Shown here: piece after piece, positions 1 through 7,200 of the stretch
Position numbering within the stretch: position 1 is the first letter of the stretch
How the letters are laid out: each line of letters starts with the position of its first letter
Source of the DNA: Streptomyces massasporeus
GTDB lineage: Bacteria; Actinomycetota; Actinomycetes; Streptomycetales; Streptomycetaceae
Length of the DNA: 64,000 nucleotides
Direction of reading: 5' to 3'
Assembly: GCF_014648995.1 (NCBI RefSeq)
Contig: NZ_BMSE01000011.1
Coordinates: 124,001-188,000 of the forward strand
Position numbers and translations under genes: made by a program
The notes under the pieces: generated by a model
What the model saw: only the letters and a program-made list of their open reading frames with translations
What the model was told of the DNA's origin: nothing
The model's database searches: none

Positions 1-682
1 GGTACGGGGCGAGGAAGCCGTCGGCGAGGACGCGGGTCTCGTCCTCGATGACGTCCTGGTCGACGATCGTCGGAGGCATCTCCCCGGGCATCATCCAGGG
101 CTGCGCGGGCCACGGGTAGGCGGCGACCGCCTGGAGCCGGGCGCCACGCCGGGTGGCCTCGGCAAAGGCGAACTCGAGCGTGGCCTCGTCGGGGCCGTCC
201 ACCTTCAGGCCGACGACCACGGGTGAGCCGGGGCCGCCCGGTGCCTCGCCGTGGACCTCGCGTCCGGGCCGGGGCACCACGACGACCGGGCACTCGGCGT
301 CGCGGGCGGCGGCCATGCTGTTCGAGCCGAGCACCAGGCTGGCGAAGCCGCCGCGGCCCCGGGAGCCGAGCACCAGCAGCTGGGCGCCGGAGCCCAGCTC
401 GGGCAGGACCGCACCGGCCGCGCCCACCAGGCCCACGTACTCCGTGTCCGGCTGGTCGGGGCGGCCCTCCAGATGGGTGCGGACCTGGTCGAGTACGGAG
501 TCGTCCTGCGGGTCCGCGGGCCCGGCGGCGAGCACCTCGGGCTGTACCCAGTGGGCGTACTGGCGTACGTGCGCCACGCGCAGGGGTGCCGCGCGCCGAC
601 GAGCGGCGTCGACGGCCCACTCCAGGGCGCGCAGGCTGTCGTCCGAACCGTCGACCGCCGCGACGACAGGCAGGGTGCTCAT
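1..682 (-). CDS. Universal stress protein, two-domain, 3' end outside window
   Basis: Read from an ATG at 682 down to the window edge, with no stop inside the window. The product opens MSTLPVVAAVDGSDDSLRAL, the usual Usp strand-loop-helix. The first domain ends in the nucleotide-binding pattern GSRGRGGFASLVLGSNS followed by CPVVVV, and a second Usp repeat starts at about residue 145 (SPVVVGLKVDGPDEATLEFAF). Streptomyces tandem USPs usually run to about 290 residues, so roughly 60 or more are missing here. It is the fourth USP of the window but lies far from the other three, and I find no GGGCCGATCGGCCC-like box upstream. Confidence 0.9.
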   Translation of the reverse strand, partial: MSTLPVVAAVDGSDDSLRALEWAVDAARRRAAPLRVAHVRQYAHWVQPEVLAAGPADPQDDSVLDQVRTHLEGRPDQPDTEYVGLVGAAGAVLPELGSGAQLLVLGSRGRGGFASLVLGSNSMAAARDAECPVVVVPRPGREVHGEAPGGPGSPVVVGLKVDGPDEATLEFAFAEATRRGARLQAVAAYPWPAQPWMMPGEMPPTIVDQDVIEDETRVLADGFLAPY

Positions 683-845
683 GGGGTCCTCACCTCCGGG
701 ATTCGACCGTCCCCTCCCGGGGGCCAGCCTGACTCAGGCGGTGGCTCCGGGAAGATGCCTCAGGTCGCGTGTCCGGAAATGCGGGCGGAACACCCCCCGG
801 ATCGGCCGTCGGATCCCGGCCGTCCGGAACGGGTCGTCCCCGCCC

Positions 846-1088
846 TCAGGTGAGGTCGAACTCTCCTTCCCGCGCTCCCGACACGAACGCGCCCCACTCG
901 GCGGGCGTGAAGATCAGCGAAGGGCTCTCCGGGCGGGCACTGTTCCGCATGGCGATGAAGCCTTCCACGAAGGCGATCTGGACATCCCCCCGCCCTTGGC
1001 TGCTGGACTGCCACTGTGCGTTGGTGAGGTCCAGCTCCGGCTTGTCCCAGCCCGTGAGCGGGCGCTGCTGGGTGGTGGTCTCGGCCAC
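846..1088 (-). CDS. DUF397 domain protein
   Basis: An 80-residue soluble protein starting at a GTG preceded by a GGAGGAG ribosome site. The core WxKxxxS-type region (LTGWDKPELDLTNAQWQSSS) and the closing block SLIFTPAEWGAFVSGAREGEFDL match DUF397. These small actinobacterial proteins often accompany an XRE regulator of the BldB/WhiJ type and have been linked to developmental control in Streptomyces. No XRE partner is adjacent here, so it is an orphan copy. Its biochemical function is not known. Confidence 0.9.
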   Translation of the reverse strand: MAETTTQQRPLTGWDKPELDLTNAQWQSSSQGRGDVQIAFVEGFIAMRNSARPESPSLIFTPAEWGAFVSGAREGEFDLT

Positions 1089-1170
1089 GTCCGTGCTCCT
1101 CCCGGTTCGTCGTCCGCGGCCAGCCTAGCGATCGTGTCCCACAGCCAACAGGGCACGTGAGGCGGACCTT

Positions 1171-2337
1171 TCAGGAGTCCGGGGGCCGGTCGCCCACCAG
1201 CCACATGGAGAAGAACTGCGATCCGCCGCCGTAGGCGTGTCCGAGGACCCTGCGAGCCCCGTCCACCTGGTGTTCTCCGGCCTGCCCGCGCACCTGGAGG
1301 GCGGCTTCCGCGAAGCGGATCATGCCGGAGGCGCCGATGGGGTTGGTGGACAGCACGCCGCCCGACATGTTGACGGGCAGGTCCCCGTCCAGTTCGGTCA
1401 CACCCGCCTCGGTGAGTTTCCAGCCCTCGCCCTCGCCGGCGAAGCCGAGGTTCTCCAGCCACATGGGCTCGTACCAGGAGAACGGCACGTAGATCTCGGC
1501 GCCGTCGATCTCGCGGCGGGGGTCGGTGATCCCGGCCTGCCGGTAGACGTCGGCGGCGCAGTCCTGCCCGGCCTGCGGGGAGACGAAGTCCTTGCCGGCG
1601 AAGAGGGTCGGTTCGCTGCGCATCGCGCCGCCGAGCATCCAGGCGGGCGGGCGCGGAGCCCGGGCGGCTCCGGCGCGGTCGGTGAGGATCATGGCGCAGG
1701 CGCCGTCGGAGGAGGGGCAGGTCTCCGAGTAGCGGATCGGGTCCCACAGCATGGGCGAGGCCATGACCTTGTCGAGGGTGATGTCGTGTTCGTGCAGGTG
1801 GGCGTAGGGGTTCTTGAGCGCGTTGCGGCGGTCCTTGTAGGCGACGAGGGCGCCGACCGTCTCGGGCGCTCCGCTGCGGCGCATGTAGGCGCGGATGTGC
1901 GGTGCGAAGAATCCGCCGGCGCCGGCGAGCAGGGGCTGCTGGAAGGGGATCGGCAGGGACAGGCCCCACATGGCGTTGGACTCGGACTGCTTTTCGAAGG
2001 CGAGGGTGAGGACGGTGGTGTGGACGCGGGCCGCGACGAGGTTCGCCGCGACGAGTGCGGTGGAGCCGCCGACCGAGCCGGCGGTGTGCACGCGGAGCAT
2101 GGGTTTGCCGACGGCGCCGAGGGCGTCGGCGAGGTAGAGCTCCGGCATCATGACGCCCTCGAAGAAGTCGGGGGCCTTGCCGATCACGACGGCGTCGATG
2201 TCGGCCCAGGTCAGCTCGGCGTCCCGGAGCGCTCGCCGGGCCGCTTCCCGGACCAGTCCGGCGAGGGAGACGTCCCGGCGTGCGGCGACGTGCCTGGTCT
2301 GGCCGATGCCGACGACGGCCACGGGCTCCTTGCTCAT
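1171..2337 (-). CDS. Thiolase-fold lipid-transfer protein, Ltp3-like
   Basis: 388 residues. The ATG at 2337 was chosen because it overlaps the stop of the upstream gene by four bases (ATGA). The sequence carries the non-decarboxylating thiolase/SCP-x-like landmarks of mycobacterial Ltp3: IGKAPDFFEGVMMPEL, RVHTAGSVGGST, KQSESNAMWGLSLP, TCPSSDGACA, and the C-terminal GGVLSTNPIGASG and GHAYGGGSQFFSMW. In Mycobacterium tuberculosis, ltp3 (Rv3523) follows ltp4 and a DUF35 gene in the KstR cholesterol regulon, and the same three families are neighbours here. The likely role is carbon-carbon cleavage or CoA-thioester handling on a sterol side chain. The substrate is inferred. Confidence 0.88.
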   Translation of the reverse strand: MSKEPVAVVGIGQTRHVAARRDVSLAGLVREAARRALRDAELTWADIDAVVIGKAPDFFEGVMMPELYLADALGAVGKPMLRVHTAGSVGGSTALVAANLVAARVHTTVLTLAFEKQSESNAMWGLSLPIPFQQPLLAGAGGFFAPHIRAYMRRSGAPETVGALVAYKDRRNALKNPYAHLHEHDITLDKVMASPMLWDPIRYSETCPSSDGACAMILTDRAGAARAPRPPAWMLGGAMRSEPTLFAGKDFVSPQAGQDCAADVYRQAGITDPRREIDGAEIYVPFSWYEPMWLENLGFAGEGEGWKLTEAGVTELDGDLPVNMSGGVLSTNPIGASGMIRFAEAALQVRGQAGEHQVDGARRVLGHAYGGGSQFFSMWLVGDRPPDS

Positions 2338-3398
2338 CGGGGTTCCCCTTCGAGTACGGCGACCAGGTTCTGCTGGAGGCAGGGGCCGGAGGTGGCGTGG
2401 GCGAGGGCGCGGTCGGACGCGCCGTGGTGGATGCGGGCGGCGGCCTCGCCGATGCGGATCAGGCCGGTGGCCATGATCGGGTTGGCGGCGAGGGCTCCGC
2501 CGGAGGGGTTCACGTCCACGTCCTCGCCCAGCCGGAGGGCCTTGCGCAGGACGATCTCCTGTGCGGTGAAGGGTGCGTGCAGTTCGGCGGTGTCGACGGG
2601 CCGTTCGAAGGCTCCGGCCCGTTCGGCGGCCAGGCGGGTGGACGGCGAGTCGGTCAGGTCGCGCACGCCGAGGCCGTGTGCCTCGATGCGGTGGTCGATG
2701 CCGCGGATCCAGGCGGGACGTGCGCACCGTTCACGGGCCCGGTCCCCCGCCGCGAGGATCACGGCGGCGGCGCCGTCGCCGATGGGCGAACAATCGCCGG
2801 TGCGCAGGGGCTGTACGAGGTGGTCGCCCTGCGGCACGGGGCCGCGCAGTTGTGCGTGGGGGTTGGTGGTCGCCGCCGCGCGGTTGCGGGAGGCGACGGC
2901 GGCAAGGGCGGGTTCGTCGGTGTCGCCGGCGTCGATGAGGGCCTGTGCCTGGAGGGCGGCGAGTGCCACGGAGTCGGGCCAGAGAGGCGCCACGTAGTAG
3001 GGGTCGAGCTGGCGGGTCAGGACGTCGCGGACGGAGCCGGGCGAGGACTTGCCGTACGCGTAGACCAGGGCGGTGTCGGCGTCGCCGGTGAGGAGTTTCG
3101 TCCATGCCTCGTACAGGGCCCAGGCGCCGTCCATCTCGACGTGCGACTCGGAGATCGGGGGCCAGGCGCCGACACCGTCGAGGGCGAGGGTGAAGGAGAA
3201 GGCGCGACCGGCGAGGTAGTCGCTGGAGCCGGAGCAGGTGAAGTCGATGTCGGCGGTCTTCAGGCCGGTGGAGTCGAGGACCTCGTGCAGCACCGGCATC
3301 AGCATCTCCACCTCGGAGAGCTCGTCGCTGGTACGCCGGTGGACGGTCTGGGCGAAGGCGACGACGGCGATCTCGCGGTCCCGCGGTGCGCTCGTCAC
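2334..3398 (-). CDS. Thiolase-fold lipid-transfer protein, Ltp4-like
   Basis: 354 residues. It overlaps the next gene by four bases and its own start overlaps the DUF35 stop by four bases, which indicates translational coupling. It has a degenerate thiolase fold with CSGSSDYLAGRAFSF, ESHVEMDGAWALYEAW, YGKSSPG, APLWPDSVALAALQAQ, CSPIGDGAAAVIL and the closing NPSGGALAANPIMATGL. These are landmarks of Ltp4 (Rv3522), which works together with a DUF35 OB-fold partner. The coupling ltp3-ltp4-DUF35 suggests one hetero-oligomeric aldolase/thiolase complex acting on an acyl-CoA. Confidence 0.87.
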   Translation of the reverse strand: MTSAPRDREIAVVAFAQTVHRRTSDELSEVEMLMPVLHEVLDSTGLKTADIDFTCSGSSDYLAGRAFSFTLALDGVGAWPPISESHVEMDGAWALYEAWTKLLTGDADTALVYAYGKSSPGSVRDVLTRQLDPYYVAPLWPDSVALAALQAQALIDAGDTDEPALAAVASRNRAAATTNPHAQLRGPVPQGDHLVQPLRTGDCSPIGDGAAAVILAAGDRARERCARPAWIRGIDHRIEAHGLGVRDLTDSPSTRLAAERAGAFERPVDTAELHAPFTAQEIVLRKALRLGEDVDVNPSGGALAANPIMATGLIRIGEAAARIHHGASDRALAHATSGPCLQQNLVAVLEGEPR

Positions 3399-4336
3399 AG
3401 CAGCTCCTTGTAGGTGTCGTAGTCCGCGTCGGGTTCACCGGTGGGCCGGTAGTGGTCGGGGTAGCGGGCGCCGTCGGTCCACACGGGCTCGACGCGCAGG
3501 CCCATGCGGACCTCGTCGTAGGGGATGCCGCCGATCCGGCCGTGCAGCGCCAGGCCGGCGCCGTCGAGGGCGATGTGGGCGTAGACGTAGGGCACCTCGA
3601 TGTCGAGGTTCTTCGCCTTGATGTTGACGATGCAGAACGTGGTCACGGTGCCGCGCGGGCCGACCTCGACCTGTTCGGATGTCGCCACTCCGCAGGTGGG
3701 GCAGGCGCCCCTCGGGGGGACGTACACCTTGCGGCAGGACGGGCAGCGCTCGCCCATGGTGCGCCGGCCGGAGAGGGCGTTGATGTAGGCGGTCTGGGCG
3801 CGGCCGGGCGAGTAGGTGTAGTCGAGGCGGGCGGCTGCGACGATGCCGGTGACGGGGGCCTCGAACTCGCCGGTGTGGCCCGCCGGTTCGGCCCGGCGGC
3901 CGTCGTAGGGCTCGAAGCAGGCGATGTCGGTGATGGCGCCGGTGCGTTCGCCGGCCCAGCGGATGCGGACCGGCATGCCGGTGTGCACGGCGGCGGGGCC
4001 GGGGGCGTCGAGGGCGTGGAGGAGGGCGGTGTCGGCGCCGTCGAGGCGGACCAGGACCCAGGCGAAGGGGGTGGTGAGGGGCTGGCCGCGGCGGGGGGCG
4101 GGGTTCCAGGCCCAGGTGGTGACCGTACCGGTCGGGGCGACTTCGACCAGGTCGTGGAGTTCCTCGGCGGTGACGGGGTCGTACTCGACGGGCGGGACGA
4201 GGGTGCGGCCGTCGCCGGTGCGGACGCCGAGGACGACACGTTCGCGCAGGCCGGTCAGGAACGCGCTCTGGACGGGCCCGAGGGAGCGGGTGAAGGGAAA
4301 TTCGACGACGAGCGGCGCCTTGAGAACTGCGGACAT
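3395..4336 (-). CDS. DUF35 OB-fold acyl-CoA-associated protein, two-module
   Basis: 313 residues from an ATG at 4336, with AGGAGG about ten bases upstream. It opens MSAVLKAPLVVEFPFTRSLG. A zinc ribbon is visible in the second half (CPSCRKVYVPPRGACPTCG), followed by an OB fold (GPRGTVTTFCIVNIK...VPYVYAHIALDG). An N-terminal OB-like module (TGTVTTWAWNPAP) duplicates it. Such proteins are obligate partners of thiolase-like Ltp enzymes and MaoC-like hydratases in steroid side-chain degradation. This one corresponds in family and position to Rv3521. It is probably the first gene of the three-gene Ltp unit. Confidence 0.87.
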   Translation of the reverse strand: MSAVLKAPLVVEFPFTRSLGPVQSAFLTGLRERVVLGVRTGDGRTLVPPVEYDPVTAEELHDLVEVAPTGTVTTWAWNPAPRRGQPLTTPFAWVLVRLDGADTALLHALDAPGPAAVHTGMPVRIRWAGERTGAITDIACFEPYDGRRAEPAGHTGEFEAPVTGIVAAARLDYTYSPGRAQTAYINALSGRRTMGERCPSCRKVYVPPRGACPTCGVATSEQVEVGPRGTVTTFCIVNIKAKNLDIEVPYVYAHIALDGAGLALHGRIGGIPYDEVRMGLRVEPVWTDGARYPDHYRPTGEPDADYDTYKELL

Positions 4337-4370
4337 CGAGGGCCTGCCTCCTTCGAGATCGGCGTGCACG

Positions 4371-4436
4371 GGGCGCGCCCCCTCAGGGGCGCGGGGAACT
4401 GCGCGCTCGGCCACCGACGACCCGCAGCTCTGAACC
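4371..4436. repeat. Streptomyces-type GC-rich intergenic repeat with hairpin
   Basis: The intergenic stretch holds the motif GGGGCGCGGGGAACTGCGCG, which I recognise as a small dispersed element common between Streptomyces genes. It includes a perfect hairpin with arms CGCGCCCC (4374-4381) and GGGGCGCG (4386-4393) around a CTCA loop. It lies between the enoyl-CoA hydratase stop and the DUF35 start, where it could act as an attenuator or RNA-processing site. Dispersal in the genome is from memory of the genus, not from this window. Confidence 0.55.
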
Positions 4437-4490
4437 GGCCACCTCCGGCGCAGCGCCACGCGCGCTTGCAGACCGGTGGTCGCGCAACGC

Positions 4491-5291
4491 CTACGTGCGC
4501 TTGTAGACGGCAGGTCGCTTCTCCGCGAAGGCGCGGGCGCCTTCCTTGGCGTCGGCGGTGTCGAAGACCGGCCAGCCGCGGGTGAGTTCGGCGGCGAGGC
4601 CGTCCTGTTCGGTCATCTCGGCGGTCTCGTAGACCGAGGCCTTGACGGCTTCCACGGCCAGTGGGCCGCAGGCGTTGATCTGCTCGGCGATCTCCAGCGC
4701 TTTGTCCAGCGCGGTGCCGTCGGGGACGACGTGGCCGACCAGGCCGATGGCGGCGGCCTCGCGGGCGCTGTAGGGGCGGCCGGTGAGGAGCATCTCCAGG
4801 GCGTGGGTGCGCGGGATCTGGCGTTGCAGGCGGACGGTGGAGCCGCCGATGGGGAACAGGCCGCGCTTCACCTCGAAGAGGCCGAAGGTCGCGGACTCCG
4901 CGGCGACGCGGATGTCGGTGCCCTGGAGCATCTCGGTGCCACCCGCGACGCAGTACCCCTCGACGGCGGCGATCACCGGCTTGCGCGGGCGGTGATGGCG
5001 CAGCATCGCCTTCCAGTGCAGGTCGGGGTCGGCCTTGAGCCGGTCGCGGTACTCCTCGCCGGCCATGCCGTTCCCGGCGAGGGCCTTGAGGTCCATGCCG
5101 GAGCAGAACGAGCCGCCCGCACCGGTGAAGACGACCGAGCGGACGGAGTCGTCGGCGTCGGCCTCCAGCCATCCGTCGTAGAGGCCGACGAGCATCGGCA
5201 GTGAGAGCGCGTTCCTGGCTTCCGGCCGGTTGAGCGTGAGCACCAGTGTGGCGCCTTCGCGCTGCACGGTGAGGTGTTCCGTCCCATCCAT
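4491..5291 (-). CDS. Enoyl-CoA hydratase/isomerase family, EchA19-like
   Basis: 266 residues. The ATG at 5291 has GGGGAG six bases upstream and is preferred over the in-frame ATG at 5309. It has a crotonase fold with oxyanion-hole segments SVVFTGAGGSFCSGMDLKAL and AAVEGYCVAGGTEM. The block FGLFEVKRGLFPIGGSTVRL followed by RTHALEMLLTGRPYSAREA is characteristic of the EchA19 subgroup from sterol side-chain beta-oxidation. It is transcribed divergently from the FadD19-like ligase, so substrate activation and the hydration step share one control region. In M. tuberculosis, echA19 (Rv3516) also adjoins fadD19. Confidence 0.88.
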   Translation of the reverse strand: MDGTEHLTVQREGATLVLTLNRPEARNALSLPMLVGLYDGWLEADADDSVRSVVFTGAGGSFCSGMDLKALAGNGMAGEEYRDRLKADPDLHWKAMLRHHRPRKPVIAAVEGYCVAGGTEMLQGTDIRVAAESATFGLFEVKRGLFPIGGSTVRLQRQIPRTHALEMLLTGRPYSAREAAAIGLVGHVVPDGTALDKALEIAEQINACGPLAVEAVKASVYETAEMTEQDGLAAELTRGWPVFDTADAKEGARAFAEKRPAVYKRT

Positions 5292-5314
5292 GGCGAACTC
5301 CCCTCTCATGGAAC

Positions 5315-5328
5315 GAGAACAGGTTGCA
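5315..5328. promoter_or_regulatory. KstR-like operator candidate
   Basis: GAGAACAGGTTGCA has the arrangement AAC-NN-GTT-NN-A. The mycobacterial KstR consensus is remembered as TNNAACNNGTTNNA, and only the first T is missing here. It sits 24 bases upstream of the echA19-like start, in the promoter shared with the FadD19-like ligase. No TetR gene is present in the window, so any regulator would act from elsewhere. Confidence 0.45.
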
Positions 5329-5355
5329 GTAGGGCGGGTGGCACTTCAAGGGTTT

Positions 5356-5372
5356 TCTGACAGACAGTCAGA
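5356..5372. promoter_or_regulatory. 17-bp palindromic operator, copy 1
   Basis: TCTGAC-AGACA-GTCAGA is a perfect inverted repeat with six-base arms. It lies between the divergent EchA19-like and FadD19-like genes. Nearly the same site, with the same flanks (GTTTTCTGA on the left, GTCAGATTC on the right), occurs at 18945-18961 before another acyl-CoA ligase operon. Size and symmetry suit a TetR-family acyl-CoA-responsive repressor. Confidence 0.65.
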
Positions 5373-5466
5373 TTCTTTCGCGCGGGCCCTTCACAGTTGG
5401 ACCGCCCTTTGCTCTGATGACCGGCGAACCGTCCGATACCAGGCACGCCCGGGGTCAGGAGGAGCG

Positions 5467-7086
5467 GTGGAGTACAACCTTGCCGACCTGTTCGAGTCGG
5501 TCGTCGACGTCGTTCCCGGCCGTGAGGCGCTGGTGTACGCCGACCACCCGGGCACGGGCGCGGAGCGCCGCCTGACGTACGCGGAGCTCGACGCGGCGGC
5601 CGACCGCGTCGGCCACCATCTGCTCGACAGCGGGATACGGCCCGGCGAGCACCTCGGGCTCCACCTCTACAACGGTGTGGAGTACCTGCAGACGGTGCTC
5701 GGCTGCCTGAAGGCGCGGATCGTTCCCGTCAACGTCAACTACCGCTACGTCGAAGAGGAGTTGGTGTACCTCTACCGGGACGCGGACCTGGCGGCGCTGG
5801 TCTTCGACGCGGAGTTCACCGACCGGGTGGCCGCGGCGCGGCCCCGGGCCGAGAAGCTGCGGCATCTGATCCGGGTGGGGGATCCGGCGCCGGGGGCGGC
5901 GGAGATCGCCTGTGTGGAGTTCGCACAGGTGGAGGCCCTGGGGGCGCCCGGGCGGGGTTTCCCGGCCCGCTCGGCCGACGACCAGTTCATCATCTACACC
6001 GGGGGCACGACCGGCATGCCCAAGGGGGTGATGTGGCGGCAGGAGGACCTCTTCTTCGCGGGCCTCGGCGGCGGTGCCCCGACCGGTGAACCGGTGAAGA
6101 AGCCGGAGGAGCTGGCGGAGCGGGTCGCGGCCGGCGGTGCGGGGATCACCTTCTTCCCGACCGCTCCGCTGATGCACGGCACCTCCACCCTCACCGCGTT
6201 CATCGGCTTCAACTTCGGGCAGCGGGTGGTGATCCACCGCAAGTTCGTGCCCGAGGAGGTGCTGCGGACCGTGGAGAAGGAGAGGGTCAGCAGCATCTCG
6301 CTGGTGGGCGACGCGATGCTGCGGCCGCTGATCGACGCGCTGAGCGGACCGCTGCGGCACATCGACCGCTCGTCGCTGTTCAGTGTGTCGTCGTCCGGCG
6401 CGATCATGTCGGACACGGTGCGCAGGCAGTTCCGGGAGCTGGTGCCGAACGCCATGCTGCTGAACAACTTCGGCTCCTCGGAGTCGGGCTTCAACGGGAC
6501 GGCGACCGAGGACTCCGGCCCGGAGCGGGGCTTCCGGGTGCGGGTCAACGCCCGCACCCAGGTGGTCGACCCGGCCACCCGCGAGCCGGTGGCGGCCGGC
6601 GAGGTGGGCCGCGTCGCCCAGTGCGGACACGTGCCGCTCGGCTACTACAACGACCCGGCCAAGACCGCCGCGACCTTCTTCGAGAAGGACGGCGAGCGCT
6701 GGGTGCTGCTCGGCGACATGGCCACCGTCGACGAGGAGGGCGTGGTCACCGTCCTCGGCCGTGGCTCGCAGTGCATCAACACCGGCGGCGAGAAGGTGTA
6801 CCCGGAGGAGGTCGAACAGGCCCTCAAGTCCCATCCGGACGTCTACGACGCGCTGGTGGCCGGGGTGCCGGACGCCCAGTGGGGCCACCATGTGGCGGCC
6901 GTGGTCCAACTGCGCGCGGGCGCGGCGCCGCCCTCGCTCCAGGACATACAGACCCACTGCCGCGACCGGCTCGCCGGATACAAGATCCCGCGCCAGCTGG
7001 TGATCACGGAGTCGATCCAGCGGTCGCCGAGCGGCAAAGCGGACTATCGGTGGGCGCGCGAGGTGGCGGTGACGGCGGGCGGGTGA
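5467..7086 (+). CDS. Acyl-CoA synthetase, FadD19-like sterol side-chain CoA ligase
   Basis: 539 residues from a GTG at 5467 behind AGGAGGA; upstream in-frame codons lack a ribosome site. It is an ANL-superfamily adenylate-forming ligase with P-loop IIYTGGTTGMPKG at about 175-187, NNFGSSESGFNGT, GRGSQCINTGGEKVYPEEVE and the C-terminal catalytic-lysine motif RSPSGKADYRWA. The opening (YNLADLFESVVDVVPGREAL) and VNVNYRYVEEELVYLYRD closely recall FadD19 (Rv3515c), which loads CoA on C24 sterol carboxylates. It is divergent from echA19-like. Length is normal for the family. Confidence 0.88.
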   Translation: MEYNLADLFESVVDVVPGREALVYADHPGTGAERRLTYAELDAAADRVGHHLLDSGIRPGEHLGLHLYNGVEYLQTVLGCLKARIVPVNVNYRYVEEELVYLYRDADLAALVFDAEFTDRVAAARPRAEKLRHLIRVGDPAPGAAEIACVEFAQVEALGAPGRGFPARSADDQFIIYTGGTTGMPKGVMWRQEDLFFAGLGGGAPTGEPVKKPEELAERVAAGGAGITFFPTAPLMHGTSTLTAFIGFNFGQRVVIHRKFVPEEVLRTVEKERVSSISLVGDAMLRPLIDALSGPLRHIDRSSLFSVSSSGAIMSDTVRRQFRELVPNAMLLNNFGSSESGFNGTATEDSGPERGFRVRVNARTQVVDPATREPVAAGEVGRVAQCGHVPLGYYNDPAKTAATFFEKDGERWVLLGDMATVDEEGVVTVLGRGSQCINTGGEKVYPEEVEQALKSHPDVYDALVAGVPDAQWGHHVAAVVQLRAGAAPPSLQDIQTHCRDRLAGYKIPRQLVITESIQRSPSGKADYRWAREVAVTAGG

Positions 7087-7200
7087 ATCTCCGGCCGCAC
7101 CGTTGAACCTAAGGTGACGTGCGGACGTACTGGTGGTGGCGGGCTCGCTCACCCGAGCTCCGTTCGCCATGCCAGCAAGACCGCACGGAAGGACCACCGG

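Noticed and set aside
683..845. Possible OsdR-type box before the first USP gene (GGGATTCGACCGTCCC)
   Set aside because: It has GGGA...TCCC symmetry but a 16-base length and the wrong core; it does not match the boxes at 44.9-51.4 kb.
1237..2997. Long + strand reading frames opposite the Ltp genes
   Set aside because: High-GC DNA keeps the antisense frame open. The products are Gly/Ala/Arg-rich without family motifs, while the - strand encodes clear thiolase-fold proteins.
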